A DNA stretch of 64,000 nt. Source: Zopfochytrium polystomum (lineage: Eukaryota; Chytridiomycota; Chytridiomycetes; Chytridiales; Chytridiaceae). Shown here one piece after another: positions 31,688 to 42,700 of the stretch; within the stretch, counting starts at the first letter, position 1, and each line of letters begins with the position of its first letter. A program made the position numbers and the translations under genes. A model generated the notes under the pieces. That model worked only from the letters and a program-made list of their open reading frames with translations. It searched no databases and was not told the DNA's origin. The stretch spans positions 62,001 to 126,000 of the forward strand of contig JAIVFJ010000033.1 of assembly GCA_025765615.1 (NCBI GenBank). Direction: 5' to 3'.

Positions 31688-33040
31688 TCATTCCGGGTGG
31701 CCCTGTCTTGCTGCAGCCACCCCTGCAGCCCAGTCGGCCGCCAGCTTTGCCTTGAACGCTGAATTTCGCGCCCTGGCTGCTGAAACCGTAGCCGAATCTG
31801 CCATCCACTGCAACGCTAGTTCTTCTTTCACATCCAATAGCAGCGAATTCTTCGCCCGTTCTACAACTTTCGCTGCCCAGGCTGCCTTGGATGCCGCCTC
31901 CTCCCCCACCAAAGCCGCGGCGGCCGCCTCTGCCCCTGTGGCCGCTTGCAGCGTTCGTACCAGTCCCTCTTGAGCTATTGCGGCTTGCTTAACCGCCATC
32001 TTGGCAATGCGGGTGGCCTCTTTGACTTCTGTTCTGCCGCCCAAACGGTACCTGAACGGGAAAGGAAGGCGAGTCCGGGAGCAAATGGGGCATGCAAATG
32101 GGGTGTGAGGTGAGAAACAAAAGGAGAACCGGTGGGGGGGAAGTTACCCGAAAAAGCAAAACCAGCCCGAATGCTCCATATAGTCAGAGTCGAGCGTGGA
32201 CACAATTTGCCCGACCGCGCATGTGTTCTGGATCAAGTTGCACTTCAACCCGTCGCTGGGGTTGATGTCTGGGTAGAACGAGACACAGGACAGTCTCGTC
32301 CAGTCGGCGAGGTCTTTCTCCGAAATTCGGAACACTTTGCTCAATGTGCACGCGATGGAGTCACAGGAGCGGCCGAGTCCGCACGGGTACCTAGTTGGGA
32401 AGGGACGGGTGGGGAATGTGATTTGCGCTTTAAAACTTAGGAACATGCCGAATGGACCAAAGGACAAGACTGCGCCCCCGCCGTTCTCAACTTGGTGTTG
32501 CACTGATAGGTGCACCAGTCGACATAGTCTTGCCACCAGAGTGAGTTCCCGTTGGCGTACCACCAGAAAATCGAGTCGCATGTCTTACTTGCCGGTATGG
32601 GCGTGGCTGGGTAGTACTGCTCGCATGACCACGCGGTCCAATCGCTGTAATCGGCGAGGGTCGCTGCGTTGCCGGATCGGAACGACTGGACGATGGTGTG
32701 GCAGGAGCGGATCTGAGTGGATGTCTGTTAACGGTTGGGCGCTGTGAGTGCTCATGCCAGGCGGAGTAATAATCCCCTCACGACCACACGCTCCTATCGC
32801 GCGCACGCTGCCTTCATTCAACCTGTCCAAGGGACCCTGCACCAGTGGTGGCGGCAGCGGCTGAGTCCATCAATGAATGGGAATCTCGTGGCGGAGGGTT
32901 ATCCACCTCCCCATCTTTGTAACAATTGCACAGTAAATGCACGTGGAACTTACGTGGAATAGAGGAACTGGTGCCACAAGCCGGCGGAACTTCAAACTCC
33001 GCTCCCCATAGCATCGGCCGACAACAAAATGTTGCGCCAT
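31688..33040 (-). CDS. Protein with novel Cys/Trp repeat and Ala-rich helical tail
   Basis: Assembled from introns resolved on the minus strand. Likely start MAQHFVVGRCYGERS at 33040 (no signal peptide seen; an upstream exon is possible). Then repeat 1: RSCHTIVQSFRSGNAATLAD, YSDWTAWSCEQYYP, KTCDSIFWWYANGN, DYVDWCTYQC; an intron (about 32400-32493); repeat 2: RSCDSIACTLSKVFRISEKD, LADWTRLSCVSFYP, LKCNLIQNTC. The repeats share the frame S-C-x-x-I ... D-W-T-x-x-S-C-x-x-[YF]-Y-P ... C. Then FCFFG joins YRLGGRTEV by a clean intron (about 32051-32144), followed by a 115-residue Ala-rich amphipathic helix region. I know no such family. Paired cysteines imply an oxidising compartment, but that conflicts with the absence of a leader. 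Confidence 0.6.
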
Positions 33041-34573
33041 CCGTTTCCAACAGACGACAGCCGCATCCCGTCGGCGGCCGCCCTGGCCACTTTGCCCGTT
33101 ATCCAGCGCCTGCACTCCAGTCGCCGGGATGGCACGAAGCAGCCTCAGCGTGGCGGTGGCAGCGGAGAAGGACGCGGAGGACGAGGAGGAGGAAAAGCCG
33201 ACCATCGGCCGCACGCTCCTGATCGGGGCGTCGAAGGCGGCGGCGGCATCGGCGACGACGCCCCGCACAAGGCCGATCTCGATCGCGTGATCAGGGAGCT
33301 TGCGGAGGTGGACCTCGCGGCGGACGAGGTGGCGTTCCGCGAGTGGGTCGCCAAGAAGCGGCAGTGCAGGAGACGGGCGTGGGACCCCGCGGCTGTCGCT
33401 CGCGACCCCCCTGTGACGATCACCGGCCACGGCGAGGAGCTCCACGCCAAGGTCGCCAAGGCGAAAAGTCTAGAAGAGCAAAACGGTGGCGGACACTGGG
33501 CTTCTCCGGTGCGCGAGGCTGTCGACGATCCACTGTTCGCACCCGAGAGTCGCTCATCGACGCTTGAAGACGGCCCGGGTTCTGTGATGGCCGACGTGCC
33601 CCCGCCGCTGCCGGTACATTCGGAACCGCCAGCCCCAACGCCACCACCGCTGCCTCAAGCGTACGAAAGGCCCCACGTTACGTTTGCTCCGCCTCGCCCC
33701 CACCGGCCACCCCAGCCGCAACTGGTAAAGCCCGTCACCGGCGGCGGGTACGTGCCGATGATCCCGGCGGGCGGGGGTCGCGCGGTGCCCGTGACGCAGC
33801 TGGAGCACATGGACGCGGCGGCGGTCGACGCGCTGATCACGGCGCGGGTGCGGAGCCAGCGGGCGTACGCGGCGTGGCTGGAGGCGAAGCGCGAAGCGGC
33901 GCGGGCGCAGCGCGAGCGCGAGCGGGAGGCGGCGGAGGCTGCCGCGCGCAAGGCGGCGGAGGCCGCTGCACGGCAGCGCGAAAAGCGCGCGAGGGTGCGG
34001 CGCGCTCTGGTGGAATGGGCGCGGTCAAAGGAGGCGGCGGAAGAGGCGAGGTTGGCAAGGGAGGAGGCGGAGAGGGGGCGGAAGGAGTCGGTGCGGCGAA
34101 GGAAGGCTGAGGCTGGGGAAGCGGCGTTTCGTGAGTGGGCGGCCGCCGTGGAGAGGCGACGGGAGGCAGGGCTTTTACGGGCGTACCCGCATACGCGGCC
34201 GTGGGTCGGAGTTGTGTCGCAGGATGGTGATGACTACTATGAAGGCGAAGGCACGAACGGTCAGTCGACTGCGTTCCGGTGCAAGTTGGGAGACGACAGT
34301 GACAGTGGGGTGGTGCCATCACCGCCAAATATGTTCCAGGAGTACACTACGTACCAGAAGCTAGTTCCAGAGTACGTGAGAAAGTACCCTTACCAGGTCG
34401 CGACTGCGGGACGAAAGGATATATCGGCGGCAGCACTGGAATCGGTCAGGACACCTTTAGGTCACAACCAGGCGAGAAAGGGCGCGGTGGGTACCGCGAG
34501 CGCGCCCAGCAAGCGTCATCATCACCCTCAGCACCAGCGCCACCAGCATCGGGAGCAGAGGCCGTGGAGATGA
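33029..34573 (+). CDS. Coiled-coil protein with repeated F/Y-x-x-W-x-x-x-K units (CCDC181/CCDC34-like)
   Basis: 514-codon frame from ATG 33029; the first 60 residues are low-complexity and the true start may be downstream or in an upstream exon, since it overlaps the start of the minus-strand neighbour by 12 nt. Residues about 95-115 (EVAFREWVAKKRQCRRR), 280-295 (QRAYAAWLEAKREAARA), 325-340 (RRALVEWARSKEAAEEA) and 365-385 (EAAFREWAAAVERRREAG) repeat the pattern aromatic-x-x-W-x-x-x-[KR]. This unit occurs in microtubule-binding ciliary proteins such as CCDC181 and CCDC34. Proline-rich and coiled-coil segments lie between. The Tyr-rich end (YEGEGTNGQ, QEYTTYQKLVPEYVRKYP) is less clear. A flagellar role is inference. 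Confidence 0.6.
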   Translation: MLRHPFPTDDSRIPSAAALATLPVIQRLHSSRRDGTKQPQRGGGSGEGRGGRGGGKADHRPHAPDRGVEGGGGIGDDAPHKADLDRVIRELAEVDLAADEVAFREWVAKKRQCRRRAWDPAAVARDPPVTITGHGEELHAKVAKAKSLEEQNGGGHWASPVREAVDDPLFAPESRSSTLEDGPGSVMADVPPPLPVHSEPPAPTPPPLPQAYERPHVTFAPPRPHRPPQPQLVKPVTGGGYVPMIPAGGGRAVPVTQLEHMDAAAVDALITARVRSQRAYAAWLEAKREAARAQREREREAAEAAARKAAEAAARQREKRARVRRALVEWARSKEAAEEARLAREEAERGRKESVRRRKAEAGEAAFREWAAAVERRREAGLLRAYPHTRPWVGVVSQDGDDYYEGEGTNGQSTAFRCKLGDDSDSGVVPSPPNMFQEYTTYQKLVPEYVRKYPYQVATAGRKDISAAALESVRTPLGHNQARKGAVGTASAPSKRHHHPQHQRHQHREQRPWR

Positions 34574-34770
34574 TTGACGCGTACAACGACCGACAACTGG
34601 CGTTAGTGCTGCAGCGGAGGAAAAGGGGGGGGGTCAAGCCAAGGGTCAAGCAGCCAAACCCCCCTTGATCTTGATGGAGTATAAATGAGTGGACCAAAAT
34701 GGTTCAACAGTCAGTCCAAAAAAGAAACTTCTGCGAGTGAGTGTTCCGCAACCTGTCCCGTTCGATCCCG

Positions 34771-34850
34771 TCCCATCCCATCCCATCCCATCCCGCCCCG
34801 TCCCACGCACCATCCGTCCCACTCCCCATCCCATCCCCATTCCGATTCCA
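34771..34850. repeat. CCCAT/CCCGT tandem tract upstream of RPLP0
   Basis: TCCCATCCCATCCCATCCCG units, degenerate, about 180-260 nt before the RPLP0 ATG. It is the reverse complement type of the GGGAT tract in the RPS3A intron. Confidence 0.7.
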
Positions 34851-35027
34851 TCGCATTCTCTCGTTGTAGACGGCATCTTCACGGCGATCAAAGAGGCTTC
34901 TATCACGCCGTTTGTGGAAAGATGAATGGAGAAGATTGGGGGTGGTGAGGGCGTCATCTAGTCTCAGAACTAACTGGTATAATTGCGCTTTACAGCTATT
35001 CTTTAAAAATCCTTTGCTCACATCACG

Positions 35028-36244
35028 ATGTCAAAGGGAGACGGCCGCGCTAAGAAGGAGGCCTACCTGGCCAAGCTCGAGGCACTCTTGAACGAGTACT
35101 CGTCGCTGTTCGTCGTCAACGTCGACAATGTCGGCTCCAACCAGATGCATCAGATGTGGGTAGATTGGCCAAGTGAAACTTGTTGAGGCTTGCACCTAAT
35201 AAATCTTCTTCAGCCGCCTGGCCCTTCGTGGTGTTGGTGTCATTCTTATGGGCAAGAACACTATGGTTCGCAAGGTTCTCCGCGGCATGATCTCCGAGAA
35301 GCCCGAGCTTTCCAAGCTTATGGACGTCGTCAAGGGCAACATTGGCTTCGTCTTTACAAAGGGTGACTTGAAGGAAGTCCGCACCAAGGTCGTGTCCAAC
35401 CGTGTCGCTGCTCCTGCCAAGGCTGGTGCCCTCGCCCCCATTGACGTGTTCATCCCCGCCGGCAACACTGGTATGGGTCCCGAGAAGACCTCCTTCTTCC
35501 AGGCTCTCGGTATCGCCACCAAGATCGCCCGTGGTACGATTGAAATCGTCAACGATGTCCACCTGATCAAGAAGGACACCAGGGTCGGTGCCTCCGAGGC
35601 TACTCTGCTGAACATGTTGGGCATCTCGCCCTTCACGTACGGTCTCAGCGTCACCCACGTTTGGGACAGTGGAACGATCTTCGACCCCTCCGTACTGGAC
35701 GTCGACGAGAGCTCCTTCATCGAGAACCTCCAGAAGGGTATCTCCAACGTTGCCGCCATCTCGCTCGGCCTCGGCATTCCCACCGCCGCCTCTGCCCCGT
35801 ACATTCTGGTCAATGGCTTCAAGAACGTCATTGGTGTTGCCCTCGAGACCGACTACAGCTTCCCGGCTGTCGACAGGGTAAGCCGCGAAGCTTTCATCGC
35901 CCATGTGTTTCGTCCCATCCTTCCCAACCACAAAGATTATATTTGTAGTATTCTCTTATTCTGATGATGATCAAAAACTTTATAACACTCTAATTTTTTC
36001 ATGAGTGGTTTCATTTGACTCCTCAATTGTACTTTTCGACCGAAATGTCTCTGACGACTTGCTTTTCTCAATCCAGATCAAGGAGATCCTTGCCGACCCC
36101 AGCAAGTTCGCTGCTGCTGCCCCGGCCGCCGCCGCTGCCCCTGCGGCCGCTGCCGCGGCGCCTGCTGCCGCCGCTGCCAAGGAGGCCCCGAAGGAGGAAG
36201 AGGAAGAGGAGGACGATGACATGGGCTTCGGTCTCTTCGACTAA
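35028..36244 (+). CDS. RPLP0: 60S acidic ribosomal protein P0 (uL10)
   Basis: Anchors the P1/P2 stalk on the large subunit. Exons 35028-35155, 35214-35877 and 36077-36244, joined by donors GTGGGT and GTAAGC. Starts [20 protein letters not shown]; ribosome-binding part has [15 protein letters not shown] and [12 protein letters not shown]; then [17 protein letters not shown] and [11 protein letters not shown]. It ends with the Ala-rich hinge and the acidic [16 protein letters not shown], the universal stalk tail that recruits translational GTPases. The intron before the last exon separates the body from the stalk tail. CAATAAAG at about 36280 is the likely polyadenylation signal. Strong codon bias. 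Confidence 0.97.
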
Positions 36245-36278
36245 TCTCGCTATCGTCCGTTCTGCATTTCGGTTGTTG

Positions 36279-36286
36279 CCAATAAA
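36279..36286 (+). promoter_or_regulatory. AATAAA polyadenylation signal of RPLP0
   Basis: CAATAAAG about 37 nt past the RPLP0 stop codon. Confidence 0.6.
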
Positions 36287-36299
36287 GTCGACGCTTTGT

Positions 36300-36854
36300 T
36301 GCACGAAATCTTATTTCATGTCGTCTTTGAAGGGCCGTTCTCGCCCACTGTCCTCAACGACGACAGTGCCGAGGTATCCCACGAGTCGTTCGCAACGATT
36401 TGCTACTTATGGTCGCGGACGCCAGCACTGGGAATCCTGGAGCTCGAACACGTTTTCGGAATTGGGGAACCAAGTCGCTATCGATTTGAAATTTGGGCGT
36501 CAAAACGCTCCGACAGGAGGTAGACGCTCTATTTAATGACACAGATACCAGTTGGTAGGTTTGCCTTTGGCCCACTTGTATTTTGAAACCGTCAAAAATA
36601 GCAGAGGTGAAGTATATATTGGTTGGCCAATGCCCAAAGCGGTTCTCCGCGAAAGAGCTGAGCTGGCAGATACAGTAGTTATTTGCGCCCAGGATGGAGG
36701 CCACAGGGGCCCGAAAATCCCTTCGGCCGGGCAGCGGTGGTTCCATGATTCTGCTTGTTGATAGACCTAGTAGAGAAGATTAGAAGAATTGCAGAAGTTG
36801 TGTGGTTTTGAATGTGATCCCAAAAAGATGTTCCTGGGCACGTGGGTGGCCCTA

Positions 36855-36926
<72 letters not shown>

Positions 36927-36955
36927 CTCTTTCTCTTGCCTTGTCGGAGCCGGCT

Positions 36956-36991
<36 letters not shown>

Positions 36992-37020
36992 TTTTTTCTT
37001 TTTTTTCGTGAAGATTCCGC
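36300..37020. other. Spacer with CT and TTTC microsatellites
   Basis: No gene recognised in 36300-36840. (CT)n occupies about 36861-36918 and (TTTC)n about 36957-36990, ending about 30 nt before the ATG at 37021, so the pyrimidine repeats form the probable 5' UTR or core promoter of the RING gene. Confidence 0.7.
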
Positions 37021-39607
37021 ATGGCCAAGAAGCTGCAACGGCGGCAGCAGCAGCAGCAGCAACAGCAGCAGCCGACGCCGCCGCCGCCCCTGCTGCAGCC
37101 TCAACAACCTCCGTCGACGTTCGACTGCCCACTGTGCACACCAGCAGCAGCCGCAGTAGCCACAGTAGGAAGAGTTGGAGGCAAAGAAGGAGGCAAAGGA
37201 GGGGCACCGCGATCTGCACGCGGCGACGGCGACGGCGACGGCGACGACGGCTTTCTCGACCAGTGAGTGTCCCGCCCGCCCGCCCTGTTATCGACCTTCG
37301 CTTGCTCACACTCTCTCGTTCTCCCCGCCCTTCCGCACACAAAATGTTCCCCCATCCAAGCCTTTCGACCTCACACAAATTTGACTTTTCGAATGCAGAG
37401 CAGCTGAAACCCCGTGCCGCTTTCGCTCGGTCCTTGCTCGCCATCCTCGGCGCATCCGTCTGCCCGTCCTGCGGGGTCAGAGCCGAAGACCGACACGCAT
37501 TGGTCGACCATTTGCAGCGAAAGCCCGGCCACCGCAGACTAAAATGCTTGAGTGGTGCACGCGCCGAGCGGAGCCACGCATCCACGCGTCCGTCGGTAAC
37601 CTTCAGGAAGGTGCATCGCCCCTTGGACACTGGCGCTAAGGCGATTGCAGCTCAGCCCACCCCCGTCGCCTTGTCATCCTGCTCTTTCTGCATCAGCCTG
37701 CCAAACAAAGCCAACGCCGATTTAACGGACGACGAACTGCGGGAGCACGCGCAGGCCGTCAGCGATTTCTTCCAATCGCCGAAACCGGGAGCTCTGGGCG
37801 CAGCATGCGGTTTGCGGCTGCTGGAGTACATTTCCCGCCTGAGGAATCAAGGCGAGAACGCCGTTGTCACGCTGTCTCCCGCGGAGATGGAGTGCGACGA
37901 GCCGGCTCCGACGCACGAATGCGCTTGCTTTGGAGCCAAAGGCGATTTTGAGCTGGACGACGTGGACGCGGACGCGTGGACTCGCCACGTCGAGTTTCTG
38001 GAGAAGACTATTTCTGACAATGGGAAAGTTATGTCATGCTGCGTAAAAACGCTCGCAAAGTACATCGACTCTATCGACACAGGTACCATTGGTGCTTTAA
38101 CAGTTTGCCTTGACTCACTTGGAGTTACTGTCAAAACGCAGAGGTGAACTCTCCACTGAAGGAGGATTCATGCGTCTGCCCGAATCGGTTTTCCGCCGAA
38201 GAGTTGGCCGAGTTTTCCACTCAGCAGCTGCGCCAATCCGTGCGCTCCCTGTTGATGTTGGAGCGAGAAAGCGGAACAGATCACCGAACTTGCTGCGTGC
38301 AGCGGCAGATTGAGTTCATAAGGAGGCTTTCGAGCACTTCAGCTGGTCAGCACGGCCTTTCGCTCTTTATCCAATCCGACGACCTGTTACCAGGAATTGA
38401 AGCTCAGAAGTTCCCGGATGGCCTCGGCTGCCCCATTTGCCTGGATGTCCTCACGGCACCCCACATCATCGCGTGCGGCCACTCCTTTTGCCAGGATTGC
38501 CTTGTCGTTTGGCTCAAAAAGGCGAAAAAGTGCCCCCTGTGCTCTGCGGATGTCGCCCAAAAGCCCGCCCGCAATTTGGGGCTCTGGGAACAGGTGCAGG
38601 CTTTTTTGAAGACGTCATCGTCATCATCAGAAACGGATGAAAAAGAGACCCCTGGTGAGGGAACTACGCTGTTTGCCTCCGCCACTAACAATGTCGTTAG
38701 GCAAACTAAAATCGAAAGAAGATCCATGGTCCGTGCTCTTTCCAAAGAAAGATCCCCGAGCTATTGCTATCGCTGATAAGGAGGATGGGGTTCTACGGTA
38801 TGTGACCTAGTGATTTTTCCGACAAGGTTGGTTTGTCTAATACTGTATCGCAGATGCGGAAGATGCCACTGGGAAATAGTAGATGGCTTTTGCGCTCATT
38901 GCCAGGAGCCCTACGAAGTAGATAACGCCTCAGATGAAGATGGATCCGGTGATGAGGAGGATGAAGACGAGGAGGGAAATCTCGTTGACGATCTTGCAGA
39001 AGTAGACGGGGAGGAAGATGGCGAAGACGACGAGTACGACGACCGGGAAGACGAATCTGGCGATGACGACGAGTCAGATGATAGCTTTGTTGTTGATGAC
39101 GACGCGCCTATAGAGCATGAGTCGTCAGATGAAGAGCCAGAGCCCGAGTTGAGTGACTCCGCAGATGAAGAGCGCCAACCAAAGAGGCGCCTCAAGAGGC
39201 GAGTCGGACTCTCGGTCGATTCTGATGATGATGATGATTTGGAAGTTGAGGAGTCAAATCAACAGAGCGACGCTTGGTCGAGCACTGCTGGCGTTGCGCC
39301 GTCGAAGGAGGATGTGGAGAACGAGGATGAGGAGGAGGAGGAGGAGTCGGAGGTGGGCCAGCAGTTTCGGAACGTCAATAAGCGTAAACGGAAAGCTTCA
39401 TCAAGCCCCTCAAGCGGTGGCGGATCGTCGTCTTCTTCGCCTCGACGCTCAGGTAGGCTGAGACAGTTGCGGCAGGCCAGCAATCCCATCGAACAAAGCG
39501 ACGGAGATTCTGATACTCCGCTCGAGCGCCGGAAACCGTCACCACGGCTTTGGCAGCAACGAAAGCGTGGGCGAATTCAGGATACCGAATCCGAGGATGA
39601 AAAATGA
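37021..39607 (+). CDS. RING finger protein with C-terminal zinc ribbon and acidic tail
   Basis: Exons resolved by phase: 37021-37262, 37361-38082, 38142-38653, 38702-38797 and 38854-39607. The fourth intron is only 48 nt (38654-38701, GTGAGG...CACTAAC...TTAG) and hides inside an open frame. N-terminus is a polyglutamine/polyproline tract, then CPSCG...H...H zinc-finger-like residues, a long helical part, and a canonical RING (CPICLDVL...IIACGHSFCQDC...KKCPLC) around nt 38427-38550. After KSKEDPWSVLFP comes RCGRCHWEIVDGFCAHCQE, a CxxC...CxxC ribbon, then a 120-residue Asp/Glu tail and Arg/Ser-rich end with SPRRSGRLRQL. Likely a nuclear E3 ubiquitin ligase. A similar RING-plus-ribbon layout exists in fungal proteins, but I cannot name an orthologue. 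Confidence 0.85.
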
Positions 39608-39714
39608 TGGTCACGCCTTGGCTCTCAATCTTGGCAAACGTCCGTGCGGTTGGTCGCGAGGCGAAGCTCTCGGTAACAGAACACCAACTTAAAAATAATA
39701 ATACATAAGTTTGT

Positions 39715-42700
39715 TTATTGGGCACTGCATGGTCTGAATTGGGCGTTCGCCAGCTTTCTCTTTGCCATCATTCGTTTCCCAGCGCTGAAGGACCGGACGC
39801 TGGCAACAATGCTCACAAGTGGCGGGATGGACGGGGGCCGGCCACCACCAGAACTGACGCTGGAGGCCGTAGAGGGTCTGTAAGCCGCCGCCGAACTCTT
39901 CCTTGCCGACGGTTGCACTGTATAATGGTAAGACGTCGAAGGTCGTGGCCCGGAATGCCTCGTCCTCGCCGACCGCACGTCCCATCCCTCCGAGACGCCT
40001 TCCATATTCGAAGCGGCCACGGAGCCGCCGCCGCCGCCGCCGACAGCCCACATGAAGGACTCTGGCAGGATTTCGGGCGGAGCCTGGGGGTTGTTGATTT
40101 GGCCACGCGCAGCGGTCGGGGCTACAGCTTGCGACGGTCGAGAGGGGCTGTCCGGGGGGAAGAAGGGGCCGGCGAGGTGTTCCTTGTAGCTGTTTTGCCG
40201 GACAAAGGTGGGAAATGCCGTGAAGGGCACCTTTTCGCACCACGCGGCGACTGACTCGGCTGACTCGGCCGCCGCTGCAGCTTGCTCGCGTTTCAGCTCT
40301 TTCATGAACGACTGGGTTTATCAGTTTTGAATTTTATTTTTTGGGGAATTGCAGTGGGGGTCAGGAATACAGCAAAAGACGTGTTCCAACAAAAAAAGCG
40401 CTTACATCCAACCGATCCGTCGGGCGCCTATCATTCGGAATGATCCCGCTCGTCTGCATCGCGTTCTTCAGCTGCGCCCTGCTGCTAATATCCCATCCCG
40501 CGAGCGCCCGCGACGCGCAGCCCCGCACGGTCGAGTTGTAATCGCGCAGCCGGGCCATGAGCGCCAGGATCACCTCCTTCTCCCTGATGTTGTAGCCAAC
40601 GATGTTGAGGCAAAACTGGGCGCGGACCTGCCAGTACTCGCACGAGTACATGGCCTCCAGCTGCGGCTTGACGAGCAGGTGGAAGGGGTCGACAAAGTCC
40701 TTTTCAAAGGTTTTGTAGAGGTAGAGAAGCGCTTTGGATGCTTCGCACCGCTCGGACCAGAGGCCGTCTTTAATGAGGGCGAGGAGGACTTTAGTCACGG
40801 TGGCGAGGTTGACTTCGTCGTCCTGTGGGTCAAAAGTATTAATCAACGAGTTATCCTATCAAGAAGAAAGATGTGGAGAACATGTCCAAACCTTGATGCC
40901 TGGAAACCAAAACATGGACGTGATGCTGGATATCACGTTTGAAATCGCCGATAGTCTTCGGAGCCGCAGCAGCCCCCACGCCACGGATTCCATCTCGGAC
41001 GCACTTTTTTCGGTCGTATTCTCCAGCTGGCTCACTTGCTCAGGCTCTTTAATCTCGGGGAGCTCCAGGTTCGGTTGAATCGGTGCCTCGGACGTTGGCA
41101 CTTCTACAAAGAGCTTGTCTGGAGCGGTTTGTTGCGGCGAAACAGCCGCGGGAAGAGGCCGTTTCTCCCGCTTCGTTCCGAGCTGCCGGGCCGGAGCAAA
41201 CTTTGTTGTGGAGGGCGGCCTCTTGGCGTGGTTCGAAATTGGAGCCGGGGCAAGGGCGGAATTCTTTTCGGACGAAGTACTGGGCTCGGGGGGTTTCCTG
41301 ACAACACGCGGCGCCGACAGTACCCGGTCGGGCTCCTTTGTGGGAACAGGGCTGTGCGCAGGCAGCTTGACCGTGGGCGGCGGTTCCGCTACTTCGATGA
41401 CGGCATTCGTGTCCACGTCGTCCTTCTGCTCGTCGTTATCGTCGTCGTCGTCACAAAGATCCACGTCTGCCTTGATAGACTGCTCCCGCACTGCTTTCAC
41501 CGATGGCGCACGTCGAGCAGAACTCTTGCCCCAAGACGCGACGCCGTCGGAGTCGTCTTCCTCCAAGATTTCCTCGTTGGACTTGGGTTTGAACATCATG
41601 AATTGCTGTTGGCCAAGATCGGGATCGACGCTCATGGATTCCCGGTGCACCAAATCATAGTCCCGAACGGGCAAAATCTCCTGGCTTTCTGTCTTTTCGA
41701 GGTGCTCGTTGTTCAAGGTCGACGGACCCCGCCCGCCGATATATTTTGGTGTGTGGTTGAAGCCGTCGTCCTTCGCTTTCCTTGCGCGCAAAATTCGGGC
41801 GAGCCCGGTTGAGTCTTGCTTGTTTTCCACCTTGCTGTGTTGGCGGCTGGGCGCAGGTTTGCGGTGGTCTTGGGTGGTTTCGCGTTTTACGACAGAGTTT
41901 GGGAGTGCGATTCCGTTCGCCAACAGTCGCTTTCGAATGATTTCCCTCCGTTTCTCCATCTCCGCCGCTGACACCTTTTTGTAAATCTTTTCCGGTGCTT
42001 GAACGCTGTGTTTATCCGCCGACGGCTTCTTTGCGGGTTCTTTCGTGCACACTTCAAGTATTTCGGGAGAGAGCACGGGCGCGTCATCTTCCGCCAGGGT
42101 GGGGATATTTGACCCGTAGTCGAACTGTCGGCGCAATAAGTTAGTTCTCGCACTTTCAAAGTTTGAATCCACCACCTCTGGTCTGGGGCTTTTCAGCTCA
42201 AGTACACCCGTTGGGAGCAGGTTGACGTCAGAGCTCATTCTCATCAGTCTTTCCAAATCCTCTGTTGTCTCTTCATATAAGCTCGTCATGCTCTCTCCCA
42301 ATTCCACAGTCCAATTTTTCGCGTGAGCAGCGTTTTGCTTAGATAAAACGAGGCGCTCTTCATAACCAGCTGCGCGCATGAAGATTCCGGCTTCCTTTTC
42401 AAGAAAAAGCCTGCGATTCCTTCTCTGCAACAGGGTCAAGGGAAGAGTTTCAAACCTGCAAGAGAACCGCTGACCTTTCTTATAACCTCCTCATCCTGTT
42501 CAGGCTGGAAGCGGAGCTCCTTTACAAAATTCTTTAGACCTTCCGGAAGGCTGCTGACATTAAAGTCTTTTGGAATATGCCACCGAAGATTCTTGTCCAG
42601 CTTGCTCTGCGCTTCGTAAAAATAGTCCCAGAAGTCCATGTTGGAGTCGAAAACTAGGGGATCCTCTAAAAGATCGTCACTAAACCCCCGCTTGAGAGCC

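Noticed and set aside
38690..38780. Frameshift in the RING protein
   Set aside because: A 48-nt intron (38654-38701) with donor, branch-like CTAAC and TTAG acceptor explains the frame change.
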